From Allodiplogaster sudhausi (taxonomy: Eukaryota > Nematoda > Chromadorea > Rhabditida > Diplogasteridae), in contig CALZFC010000033.1 of NCBI GenBank assembly GCA_945643635.1, positions 4,152,001-4,216,000 of the forward strand: a stretch of 64,000 bases of DNA, read 5' to 3'. The position numbers and the translations under genes are program-made. Below, in pieces: positions 23,280 through 34,274 of this stretch. The notes below the pieces were generated by a model. It did not search any database. It was not told the DNA's origin and was given only the letters and a program-made list of their open reading frames with translations. Positions within the stretch are counted from its first letter, which is position 1, and each line of letters opens with the position of its first letter.

Positions 23280-24119
23280 AAATGGCGGGAACTTCAAATT
23301 ATCGCTCTTACGAGAGAGTTCAAAGTACGTTAGGGGTAGAGAATACACCGCGAACCTCTTATTAAAATGTTAATTTTCTAAAGGCAGAAGAACTTTTGTG
23401 ACTTCGGGACACTTGCATCCGCAGTATCTAGCTAAACCTGACCAAATAAAGCGAAAAAACAAGACATTATTTATTCGCCGGAGACCTCGAAAAAATAAAC
23501 GATTAATCTGGAATATGCGAGTTGTGAAGAAATAAAGAGCTTGGATATTTAAGTCAAGCCAGCGGGTCATTTCAGCCTAAATTCCTACCTTCGCCCTCTA
23601 CAAATAAAACTAATTGGAAATTTAAACAACCGCTAGCGGTGAAATAAAATGATATGCTCGCTGTTGAGAATAAATAATATAAAAATTAGAAATGCCGGAT
23701 ATGAAGTACAAGTGGGCGAAGTGTATAAGGGTGAGCAGCGACATTGTCACCTAAATCGGTCTGCCTTTCAATCTTTTCTAATGCATCGGGTGGGAGTAAA
23801 TGTATGAAACTGCTTAAGTACATTAATCAAGGGCATCAGATAAGAGAATGCCCTAGATGAGGTAGAAACACAATACGTGTGAGTTGATACACTGAAGGGG
23901 AATAGCTGATCGTGAATGGTAGTTGGTCAAAAGGTGTCTAAGTTTTGGTGATCGTGTGGGAAGGGCAGTGAGGGATGGTACAACTTGTGAAAGGGAGAGG
24001 AGATCATATGCAAGCATCTTCAGTCATCATTTCAGAGAGAGAGAGAGAGAGAGAGAGGAATGAGAGTGAGAAAGCAATAAGAAGAGACAACTGCCTGCCT
24101 AGTATCTTGCGATCACGAC
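23280..24119. other. Spacer with short GA tract
   Basis: AT-rich sequence without supportable genes. A GA run at about 24032-24058 is followed by AATGAGAGTGAGAAAG at about 24059, also found at about 19797. These direct repeats, 4.2 kb apart, bracket the plus-strand exon candidates. Confidence 0.4.
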
Positions 24120-24520
24120 TTTGTCCTGTGCCGAGAATAGCTCATAATGAAAATAGAGTCGGTCGCCGCAGAGATGCCACGACTGCTCACAATCCGGGTC
24201 CGGGCATTCAGTCATTTCATACGGTTGGCATCTGGAACAATGCTTTTCTAAATTCATTCTAGAGAGTGAAAAAGAGAAAGAGAGTGAGAAGAAGAGAGAG
24301 AGAAAGAGAGGGACAGAGAAGGAGAGAGAAAGAGAGAAAGAGAGAGAGAGAGGGCAAAAGGTAGAAAAAGCTTAACGCTGGCAGGCCGCCGCCCCGCAAT
24401 ACATACAGAGAGCGAAAGCGCCTTCTTTGGCCAAATCGGTGCTATTGTAGCATGAGCATGACACCCGGTCGATCCCATGTCTCTTGAACGATTTAAAGAT
24501 TTCCCGAAGCTCTTGAATTC
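24120..24520 (-). CDS. Cysteine-rich zinc-binding-like protein, two exons
   Basis: Exon 24377-24520 (acceptor TTTAAG, donor GTTAAG) reads ELREIFKSFKRHGIDRVSC and then C-x-C...C-x2-C...C. Exon 24120-24247 (acceptor TTTAG, possible donor GTCGTG) continues in phase with HCSRCQ, ECPDPDC and SWHLCGD. Together there are about ten Cys and two His in roughly 60 residues, with C-x2-C pairs and a W-H-x-x-C group. This looks like a RING/IBR-type or related zinc-binding domain. The first exon begins with a helix-like basic stretch. Flanking exons are not identified, so the gene is partial as seen; the Cys-rich frame at 19.7 kb may be its continuation. No name can be given. Confidence 0.5.
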
Positions 24521-25756
24521 CTTAAAGAATGAAAGGTGAATTTCGGAGCTCCATTTTTATATTTAGTCTCTTGTAATCTAAAAGTCGATTGTAATTCTTT
24601 GACGGGCTACGGGGGGGGGGGTGAGACATCGGGTAGAAAATTTTTGGGTGACTCCGCTGAAGTCCCATCTCAGTAGCTTCAGCGGAGCCATTGCGTAATG
24701 CGAAGGATTTAGCAGAGGAGTCCGGAGGACCCGGGTAGGAACTAATTCTCTTTGGTTTATTGAATTGTGCATAACAAAAAAGCCCAAGGAGGAGATACTA
24801 TTGCCGGCCGCTAGAGTACGCCCCCTGGTCGTGGCCCCCAGGGTCGGCCCCGGCCACACTTGGTCACTGGACGGGCGAAGTACGCACCCTGAGGGTAAGC
24901 TAGTGACAATTTTTTGTTAATTTATCCAAGAGTTCTTTAATTGTAAAGAATTACTTTTTGAAATCGTATCGCCTGAGATGCGTATTCCAAAGTAAGCTGC
25001 CTCAGCAACCAGCTTCTCTTCGATGGCACGACAACGTGGCTGCGCCGGTGAATCGCTTCTGTAAGGAGGACGGCTTGAACATAAAAAACTTTTATTTAAA
25101 ATGATAATCCTATATAATAATCTTTTTTTTAAATAAAATAAAAAGTAAATATATATTCTTCTTCTTCCTAAACTAGTAAACTAAAATTGTAATGTGAAAT
25201 AAATAAGTGTTATCAAAAATGAAAAAAGATACCCAGAGCAGCCGCTATGTTCGTCGTCAGCCTGAAAGTGGAGACAACTTAATTTTATTCAACTTAATTA
25301 CTTATTTAAAATGTACTTTCAGGGTTTGTTAAAATAAAGCAAAATAAATGTAGAATTTAACTGTTAAATTGACAACGTTAACATAAAATTTTTTGTTTGT
25401 CTGCAATACATCTTGTAGAACAAAAGGAAACTGCGTTATGCAAAAGCCAATATTTTGAATAATAAATTTTGAATTATAAACAACGTTGGAAAAAACTCAA
25501 TAATAAACACCCCTTTTCACATGACAGAAAATCGCCGGTACCAACCCTTTTTTTTTAATTCACGGTTTCTCCATTACATATGTATAAGCCAAACGGTAAT
25601 CAGTGAGGTCCCAACAGTTCCTAATTGGTAGTATGACATCCCTATTAGGTACACTAGCGTTCCTAATAGGAACTCTACAGTTTCTAATAGGTACACTTCC
25701 GTTAACAATGGGGTTCTTACCTTAGCAAATAGATTCCCCAAAGTAACAACAATCAC
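24521..25756. other. Spacer with hairpin, no gene
   Basis: About 24655-24690 holds a 12-bp inverted repeat (ACTCCGCTGAAG, 14-nt loop, CTTCAGCGGAGC) just after a G10 run. About 25560-25740 has three near-repeats of CCTAATAGGAACT type. The rest is AT-rich. No supportable gene. Confidence 0.4.
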
Positions 25757-25921
25757 CCTCTACCGGCGACACTGCCGGTCCCATCTAGCTCCATCTAGCC
25801 CCGCCCATGCCGGCGACACTGCCGGCGACACCGCTGGCGACACCACCGGCGACACCGCCGGCAACATAGGTGGCGACACCACCGTCCCGCCGGCGACACC
25901 ACCGGCAACACCGCCGGCGAC
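25757..25921. repeat. GC-rich minisatellite, second array
   Basis: Same 12-bp family as at 17925-18510 (GCCGGCGACACC variants), about 13 units, directly abutting the inner end of the right palindrome arm. A DR1 fragment with ATCTAGCTCCATCTAGCC occurs on both sides of the array (about 25784 and 25940), so the array lies inside a DR1 copy. Confidence 0.9.
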
Positions 25922-26055
25922 ACCGAACAGGACCACGCCCATCTAGCTCCATCTAGCCCCGCCCATCCAGTCTCTCTTGGCCACTACCACTCCTATAGCA
26001 CATCTTCCAATCATTAGGCAATCATAGTTCGTCAACATATGCAGTCGTTTTCACT
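25922..26055 (-). repeat. Dispersed repeat DR1, copy 4 (inverted)
   Basis: On the minus strand this reads GCATATGTTGACGAACTATG and TGATTGGAAGATGTGCTATAG, and ends at CTGTTCGGT, where the minisatellite starts. It is the mirror partner of the first part of copy 3 and marks the inner end of the right palindrome arm. Confidence 0.7.
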
Positions 26056-27359
26056 TGTCCAAAAAGGTGAAGACTCTAATGTTAGAAAGAGATTCAACAG
26101 GAAGTGGCAGGGAACATCTAGAATAAAATGTGTTTAAGTAAAGCTATTAATAAGTCGACAATGACGCACCGGAACCACCGGAAAAAATGCGAGGTCATAA
26201 CGGTTCAAAGAGATAAATAAATATATTTAGTGACTCATTTCGTTACTAATGGTGGTGAAAAGAAATGAAAGTGCAGGTGGGAAGATAGGAGTGGAGATGA
26301 AGTGATTGATGCATGGGAACTGGCAATGCTGAGTGAGGGAGAGAGACAGTGAATGAGAGAGAGAACCGCGAGGCGGATATGACAAGGCAAAGTAGGTGTG
26401 AAGGAAAGGAGCAAGTAATTTCAGTGCAGAGAATAGGAGCTGAGAAGGTGGCGAGTGTGAGTGATCGGAGAGAAGAAAAAAAGCAACGAGTGGACTAGTG
26501 AAACAGAAAGAACACATCCGATCAGACCACATAGCATCTTCCTCATCCACATAAAATACCCCCAGCCAGCCCCGCCTTCCAAGCTCAGCCACGAGCCTAC
26601 TAAAGAGCGATGATCATTTTCTTCGGATCATTTTCGACATTTGGAGAGAGAATAAGAGAGAACGCATTGTCTTTTGTATTACAGTTTTTATTTTATCGCA
26701 ATCTCTATGATTCTTGACACCTGTATGGTTTCTCTTCTACTTTGGCGATAACCGTTTTTTTGTTAAATGTATTTTTTGATTCCCTATGATGGTCAATTGT
26801 CGTCGATCACTACTTTCATAAAACTCTCGAGTAATTATGAAAAGACACCGCTCTCGCTCATGCGAATGAAGTAAGCATTCCCGTTTTATTGAACAAGATG
26901 GTGGTTCACTTTGCAAATGATATGCAAAAGTAAGAGTAACTCTGTGTGCATTTTAAAAACAATAACAACTAACAAGATACGATATATAAAGATACGCTAC
27001 AATAAAGTTTTGCATAGTAAAAAGCATGACAACAAAAGTGAAGGGAACATAACGTTACACCACTCGGTATCAGTGGTGATAAGGGATATTGAAGCAGCGA
27101 AAGCTCTCTCGTGTTGAACAGTGATCAGAGAGACGAGGAAAGATAGTAGAAAAAAGTGAGAAAAGATTGAAAAGAAAGCGAGAGATAGAGAGCGAGAACG
27201 AAGGGCAGAGGTGAGAGTGAGAGGGAGTTAGTGCGGATAGATAATTGAAAACTGACTCAGAATCATAAACACTGAGCGAAACTACACGGGAGCGAGGGTC
27301 GCCAAGTGGGGGAAGTCATGAGGAGCGTGGGAGGTGAGCTTGACTATGAGCTGATAATA

Positions 27360-27392
27360 GGGGGAGAGAGAAAGAGAGAGAAAGAGAGGGAG

Positions 27393-27442
<50 letters not shown>

Positions 27443-27586
27443 AAACTAAACGTGCCAGCAGGGAAAAGATGCAACACCATTTGAACACTGATAAGCCAAC
27501 TGGGGATGGCGATTGGGAGAGTGAGAGGAGACAGAGAGAGAAAGAGAGAGAGAGAGAACGAGAGAGGGAGAGAGAGATGGAGAAGC

Positions 27587-27630
<44 letters not shown>
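27360..27630 (+). repeat. (GA)n microsatellite in palindrome arm
   Basis: Two long GA runs, at about 27360-27440 and 27525-27630, mirror the CT runs at 15030-15300 in the left arm. Only the short sequence between them, around GTTAAACTAAACGTGCCAGC, is complex and conserved in both arms. Confidence 0.9.
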
Positions 27631-27632
<2 letters not shown>

Positions 27633-28129
27633 GAGCAGAGGACACCAACCAATAAAGAGTGTAGCTTCTTTATGTCAGCTGATCTAGCCATCGATACCGA
27701 TTAAACAGCTATATCGGGAAGTGTATTTGGGGGGAGATATTACCTGCAGTAAGTAGTGACTGATGAGAGGCTGGAACGTAAAAAGTTCCACTAAGAAGAA
27801 CCTCCAGTCACACAAAGGGAACATGTATTTATCTGATCGATCTTAAAGTTTTTACATGGCATAACTACAAAGAATATTTGAAAAATAATTGGCAACATTG
27901 TACAATTTGCTCTTGGATCATTTTCATGTTTTCCCTTTAATCACGCTTGCTGACTCAACGTTTTTCTATTAATTATTTTTAATATATTTTTAACATCGTT
28001 ATGATGTATGAATAAATAATAAATAAATAATTGTTTTTATTCGTTTGCTATTCGAGCCATGTCTTTGATATTTTATTCGTAGCAGTACGATCACTTTTTT
28101 GATTATCTAAATGACATGTCTCGCTACTG

Positions 28130-28167
<38 letters not shown>

Positions 28168-28229
28168 GCTTTCTACCTCCCTCTCTCTCTCTCTGTCTGT
28201 CTGTCTCTCCCTGTCTCTCTCTGTCTCTC

Positions 28230-28520
28230 ACGCTCGCTGCAACAATCACAGAAGCCGTCTCGATCGTTATCACTAGACAGTCAGCGAAGAGAGAAAGAGT
28301 GAGGGGGAAGGCCCGCTTTATGTATGAGTTCCCTAATCTGAGTCATGTTATCAGTGCTTCTTCATCTTGCATAAATATCCATGACCCACCATTCCAGGAA
28401 TGAGTCAGTGTTCATTCTTGACTCAATTCGTTCCTCCTGTGGGGTCGTCTCTTCCTACCTCCGGGTGCACTGATCTTGCAGACTTACTTTAAACTCTGTC
28501 AGAGCCGTTCTTTCGGCGCT
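28230..28520. promoter_or_regulatory. Conserved upstream block of asparaginase copy 2
   Basis: Mirror partner of 14330-14620, with the same TGAGTCA/TGACTCA elements and the same GGGGTCGTCTCTTCCTACCT stretch. One extra base here destroys the open frame seen in the left arm, supporting a non-coding role. Distance to the candidate first exon is about 0.65-0.9 kb. Confidence 0.45.
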
Positions 28521-29156
28521 CTTTTGCAATGGTCGCAGGTGTAGATCACATAACTTTTGAAGTTTAGATTATTTTTAAGCTTATTTTATTACTCTTATTT
28601 TTCTCCTTGATTGCATTAGGATGCATGCCCTGTTAATTAATTAATTAATAACATCAGTGTTTGGATTTTATTTAACAAAACATACATAAATGTATTAATT
28701 GATCCCTTTTATTCGTGCCTATTTTCTGAATTCTATCCAAGTTGAGTTTCGCTGCTTTCTCATTTCTTTTGCATCGTTTGTGAGTACCACACATTCAATA
28801 AATAACTGAAATAAAAATATCGTCGGAGAAATATGCCCCAATATTATATGTCGACGAAATTTTCTCTCTAATAAATATGTTAGTTTCATCCGTACAAATT
28901 AAACTTCACGCCATTAAAGTATCTCCTTTCGCGATTTCCAAACAGGTTTCAATTTCTTTTTTTTTACATTACCTTATTGGCGAGTTTTTATTATTTGTTT
29001 CAAAACAATTTGATCGTTAGAGGTATTTCATGCGATATTTCTTTCCAATATTCTCTTATTCTTCTTATGTTAATACGAATTAAAATAAATAAAAATAACT
29101 AGGGACTGCCCGAAGGCGTTCTCTGAAGGAAGAAAATCAAATCTCACGTTCGCAAG

Positions 29157-29775
29157 ATGACTCACCTTCAGCCCGCTGACGGAGTAGGAGGGCTTCCCCG
29201 TTCTTCTCTTCGTGATTTATTGCTTTCCCCGACTAGAGAGAAAGAGAGAGAGAGAGAGACAGAGAGAGGAAGAAAGAGAGAGAGAGACAGAGAGAGCGAG
29301 AGAGAGAGAGAGAGAGTGATAGCGAGCAAGCAGATTGATGGACAGAGAGTGAGAGAGCACGTGGCTGTGATAACAGAGAGCAAAGACCATTAGTTACATT
29401 TGTTTTTTATTGACAAGGCGCCAGAATGGCTGTTAAGAAAGATGATAGAGATGAGGAGGGAAAGATAAGAAGAGCAAAGTAGATGAATCAGCGGGAGCAG
29501 GCGGGTCTATTGATCGAGTAGAGGGGAGAAAACGGCTGCAGCCTATGTTCTTATCAGCAATTCACTGGCGTTTTGTCAATAAATCTTGGTCTTTAAAAGA
29601 GCAAGAAATTCAACAGAAATGGTTAGACTGGCGAGAGTTTATCAGCTTGTTCATAGAATCTCCGCAATGGACTCTCGCGAGCTCGCTCAGATAGCAATGA
29701 GTCGCATGTTCTCGTGCTCTTCACGGGAGGAACTATCGGCATGAAGAGTAATGGAGATGGTTAGAGACATGAGAA

Positions 29776-29825
<50 letters not shown>

Positions 29826-32800
29826 AGAGACCAGAATGAATAGTTCGATGAAGCGAGATAAGGAGCAAAATGTGGAAGAGAAAGAGAGAGAGAGTAAGGG
29901 AGAGAAAGAGATAAGAAGAGTCTAAATGTTGCCATTCAGTCTACGGTCCGGTGGCTGGCTTCCTTCCTGAGTACATTCGCACTCTTCCACAACTCAATGA
30001 CCAGGCATACATCGAAGATCTTCTTGGCAAGCAAGAGGTGGCAGAGTCCTCTTCTCTGCCCTTCGCTCTTCCTCTGCATCGCACCATGAAGAAGAGAGTG
30101 CTCTACTCGGTTAGATTTATATCCAAGTTAATCATGCATGAATTAAATGTTTTATTTCATAAAAAGTTTCATTCAAACTTTGGAAATTGATAGAAAGAGA
30201 TGAGTAGTAATACGTAGTACTTTGATGAAGATAGTCGAGTACGACCCGCTCCTCGACAGCAGCGACATGTCTTATGATGAATGGCTTCGCATAGCCGACG
30301 ATATTCGCAAGGTTTTGTTTGCTCGCTGTTTTTCTCTCAAAAACAATTCTCCTATTTTATCCATTTTAAGGTGGTCAGAATATTTAATTGAGATGTCAAT
30401 AACAGCTAACGATAAGCAATTTCAAAATAACTAAACGGCTCGTTGCTTCAGCCGTTGACCCTCGTGCTCCCGGCTCTTTAAATATTTTTTTTTATTTAAG
30501 AAAGAGAGATAATGAATTGTCATTCATCATCAGAGCTACGAAAACTTTGACGGCTTCGTGGTGCTGCACGGGACGGACACCCTGGCCTACACGGCATCCG
30601 CGCTCTCTTTCATGCTCGAGAACCTCGCCAAACCCGTGGTCATCACGGGCAGCCAGGTTCGACAGAGGAGAAAGATGAATAGATGACCCCCTGCTCTAGA
30701 TCCCAATTGGCGAGATCCGCTCGGATGGCACGGACAACCTCGTGGGCGCACTCGTCACCGCTGGCCATCTGGACATTCCTGAGGTGTTATCAGCTCTTAT
30801 TATGGTGTTGTTGAAACATGAACTAAACATCCTTTATGGCTTGTACAACTTTACTTTAAATTACGGGATTCTTATGTGTTGCGATCGAACTTGCAACCTC
30901 GAGATTACCAGTCCATTGTTCCCACTGCGCCACGAAGCAACCCTGACAGTTCAGGTATGCGTCTACTTTAGCAACGAGCTCTTCCGCGGCAACCGCACGG
31001 TGAAGACGAACAACACGGCCTTCGCCGCCTTCGACTCGCCTAACATGCAACCACTCGCGAATATGAGCATCAACATTAAAGGTTTAGAATGCTTATTCAA
31101 GTTTAAGTATTAAGATTCGATGGAAGCGATAAGAAATCATGTCGAATGTCGAAATATGCAGAAAACGCTATGCTATTCTGAGAAAGAGATTCGAAATATA
31201 TCAATTTTAAATTCCCAGTGAATGAGGAGTCGATCTTCCGCAGCGGCGAGCCGGGAGCGCCCTTTGCGGTCTGCGAGAATTACTGCCGAGACGTCAGCAC
31301 GCTCCTCATTGTGCCCTCCATGAGCATCAACTCGGTTCCAATATCATATTTCTCTTTTTTCTAAATAAACTTTTAATTTTTTTATACATAAATAGAAATC
31401 AAGTACTATTATATACATAGATGCACATTTAAAATTATCTTCTTCAATTCTCTAGGTTCGCTCTGTCTTCGACTCCGAAACGAAGGGAGTCATCCTGCAG
31501 TCCTTCGGAGCCGGCAACATCCCGACACGGAGACATGACATCATTCAGGCACTCAAAGTTGGATATTTTTGTTACTGTAGAATGATATCAAAATGATTAG
31601 AATTGTCATAAAGGAGGAAGATTGACTCCATTTGAAAACAGGAAGCAACCGACAGCGGCGTCATCATTGTCAATATAACGCAGTGTCTGACTGGGCAGGT
31701 CGCAATGCACTACGAAGCTGGCAAGGTTCGGAAGAGAACATCTTTGGACAGATCACTACTAATCACAATTAACATCTTGAATTCGCGACTTTTTCCTTAA
31801 CAAAAGTGACGCGAGTGGAAAGAAAATTTTACTCTTCTCTCTCCAGGTCCTCTACGACATCGGCGTGATCCCTGGCTCGGACATGACTGCAGAATGCGCC
31901 ATGACCAAGATGTGCTACGTGCTCGGCAAGACCGAATGGGATATCGAGAAGAAGAAACAGGTATACGGTAGTCTAGACGACGCTGGGTGTACAGTGGTTT
32001 TACGTACTCTGAGAATAAAATACGTGGACATTGCTTTGTGCAGATGCTACAGACGAACCTTCGTGGCGAGATGACAATCCTTGAAAAGGGTTGCAGTAAG
32101 CAACTTGATATCAGTAAGTTTCGTCTTATCTGCACTCCCGTTTTTTAAACATACGACATGTATCATTAAAGAAACTTGTTGATCGAAAGAAAACATTTTA
32201 AGTATTGAATTATTTATTATTTACAAGAAGAAAAAGAATGAATGCTAAGTCCCTCAAATCGCGCGCGCCCTCCACCTCGGGTCGACGAAGGAGATCGTGG
32301 CGATCACGACGGCAGTCATGCCGGCACTCGTGTGCCACGCCGCCAGCAACAATGACGTCATGCTGCTTGAACAGCTCAAGGTTGTTCATTCTCACTCTCT
32401 CTCTCTCTCTCACTCTCTCACTCTCTTTCTCTTTCACTTTCTCTCTCTCTCTTCTATCTCTTTCTCTCTCACCTTCTCACTCTCTTTCACTCGCTCTTTC
32501 TCTCTGTTTCTCTCTCTCTCTCTGTTTCTCTCTCTCTCGCTCTTTCTCTCTGTTTCTCTCTCTCTCTCTCTCTCTCTTATAGCTCTCTCTCTCACCTTCT
32601 CACTCTCTCTTTCTTTCTCTCTGTTTTTCTCTCTCTCTTCTATCGCTTTCTCCCTCACCTTCTTTCTCTCTCTCTCTCACTCGCTCTTTCTCTCTGTTTC
32701 TCTCTCTCTCACTCTTTCTCTCTGTTTCTCTCTCTCTCTCTCTTCTAGCTCTTTCTCTCTCACCTTCTCTCTTTCCCTCTTTCTCACTGTTTCTCTCTCC

Positions 32801-32897
32801 CTCTTCTATCGCTTTCTCTCTCACCTTCTCTCTCTCCTTCTTTCTCACTATTTCTCTCTCGCTCTCCCTCCCTCTCTCTTCTATCTCTTTCTCCCTC

Positions 32898-32932
<35 letters not shown>

Positions 32933-34274
32933 TTTTCTCTTCTTTCTATTTCTCTCTCTTGACTCCTACATACATTCTTGCCTTCTTATCATTTCTCTCA
33001 CTCACGCTACTCGTTCATAAATGACATAGTAATATCATTGTTAGAGAGAAGAAACATTAACGAAAGTGAATCTCTCTCTCCCTCTCTCTCTCTCTCATCT
33101 TCTCTCTTTTTCTCTCTCCTTCTCTCTTTGCCGCTCTCAGTTTACTTTCATTCTCTCCTTCTTATCATCCCTTTCCCTTTCAAGTTCCCTTCAAGTTAAT
33201 CGCGTGCTCTCAACACTTTCAGAAAAGTCGACGATATATTCAGTTATCATTGCTATAGAGAAGAGCAAGAATGAAAGTGAATCGATCTTGAGGAGTCGGG
33301 CGCGGCGTTCTCTCTCACGGACTGCTACGGACGCACCGTGCTGCATGTCGCAGCCAGCGGAGGGCACGCGGCTGCCGTCTGCTATCTCATCAAGCAGGGC
33401 GTCAGAGTCAATGCAAAGTAAGGGAGACGAGAGAGAGAGAGAGAGAAAGAATAGGAGAGGGAACGAGAGAGAGAGGGAGAGAGGAGAGTGACTTCCTCCA
33501 TCCCTTAACCAGAGACAGCTGGGGATACACGCCGCTGATGTGCGCGGTGCGCTCCTCCGCATCCATCGATTGCATCGCGGCAATCAAAGAGGCCAGAGGG
33601 GTACTCGGAGGAAACCCACGCCAGAGAGGTGAGGAGAGAGGGAGGGAGGGAAAGAAAGAGAGAGGGAGAGAGAAAGAGAGAGAGAGAGATTCAGTTAGCT
33701 ATGCGTTATAAAGAAATGATGTTCCTCTTCAGCGATGGAACTCTGCTGCGCGGCGGCGGATGGCGACGTTGCGAAGCTCCGCGCCTTCGCCGCGGCTGGC
33801 GCCAACCTCTCCGCAGCCGACTACGACGGCCGCACGCCGCTGCACGTCGTCAGTTGGAAAAGCCGCCGTTTCTATAGTGCTGGGTTACAAAAAGTCTGGG
33901 TTATAAAATTATCATTATTTTATATTAATACTCTCCATTCCAGGCTGTCGCTCATAAACATGTGGGAGTCGTTGAATACTTGCAGTCGATTCCCGTGGAC
34001 CCACATGTGAAGGTGGGGAGCTCAAATGTCTTCCCTTTCATTTTTCAACATCCCTCGTTCAGGAACTCTCTTTCTCTCTCTTTCCTTCGTATTCTCATTC
34101 ATTTCTCTGCCTATCTCTAGGTCTGTCCATGTACCGAATCAAAGCTACAGTATTCCCAAATATTCGCTTTAGGACTCGCACGGATTTACGCCTCTGGAAG
34201 AAGCACGTCGACTCAGTCTGAGTGAAATCGAGAATCTGCTCGTGCAAGCCGAGGCTGCGTGGGAGACTCATTGA
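29157..34274 (+). CDS. ASPG: L-asparaginase with C-terminal ankyrin repeats, copy 2
   Basis: Seventeen exons after the candidate first exon (ATG 29157): 29657-29747, 29940-30109, 30231-30311, 30534-30656, 30700-30783, 30955-31081, 31219-31334, 31456-31557, 31642-31725, 31847-31960, 32044-32113, 32250-32380, 33293-33417, 33513-33628, 33733-33848, 33944-34012, 34173-34274. All phases agree, about 605 codons. Catalytic motifs LFTGGTIG and VVLHGTDT, with IRSDGTDNL and FGAGN, are intact. Ankyrin-type repeats follow ([35 protein letters not shown]). Exon lengths equal copy 1 except the last, which reads on to AEAAWETH. Amino-acid changes between copies are few and mostly conservative (SYENFDG here, NYDHFDG in copy 1; VEYLQS, VDFLQS). 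Predicted role: cytosolic L-asparagine hydrolysis, as for copy 1. An A-rich stretch with AATAAAAAA near 34449 could hold the poly(A) signal. Confidence 0.9.
30876..30945 (-). pseudogene. tRNA-Thr-like p​seudogene or SINE head, copy 2
   Basis: Mirror copy of the element at 11741-11808. On the minus strand it has TGGCGCAGTGGG (A box), the would-be anticodon loop CTGGTAA and GCAAGTTCGATC (B box). It differs from copy 1 on the 3' side of the T-arm (GCAACA here, TTGAGC there). It sits antisense in the intron, within 20 bp of the 3' splice site of the exon at 30955. Confidence 0.55.
32381..33140 (+). repeat. (CT)n-rich microsatellite in asparaginase intron
   Basis: About 600 bp of CT with TCTTTCTC variants and a recurring 50-60 bp motif (TTCTATCTCTTTCTCTCACC), so the tract also has a higher-order repeat. 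It separates the exon ending in LLEQLK from the first ankyrin exon. Confidence 0.9.
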
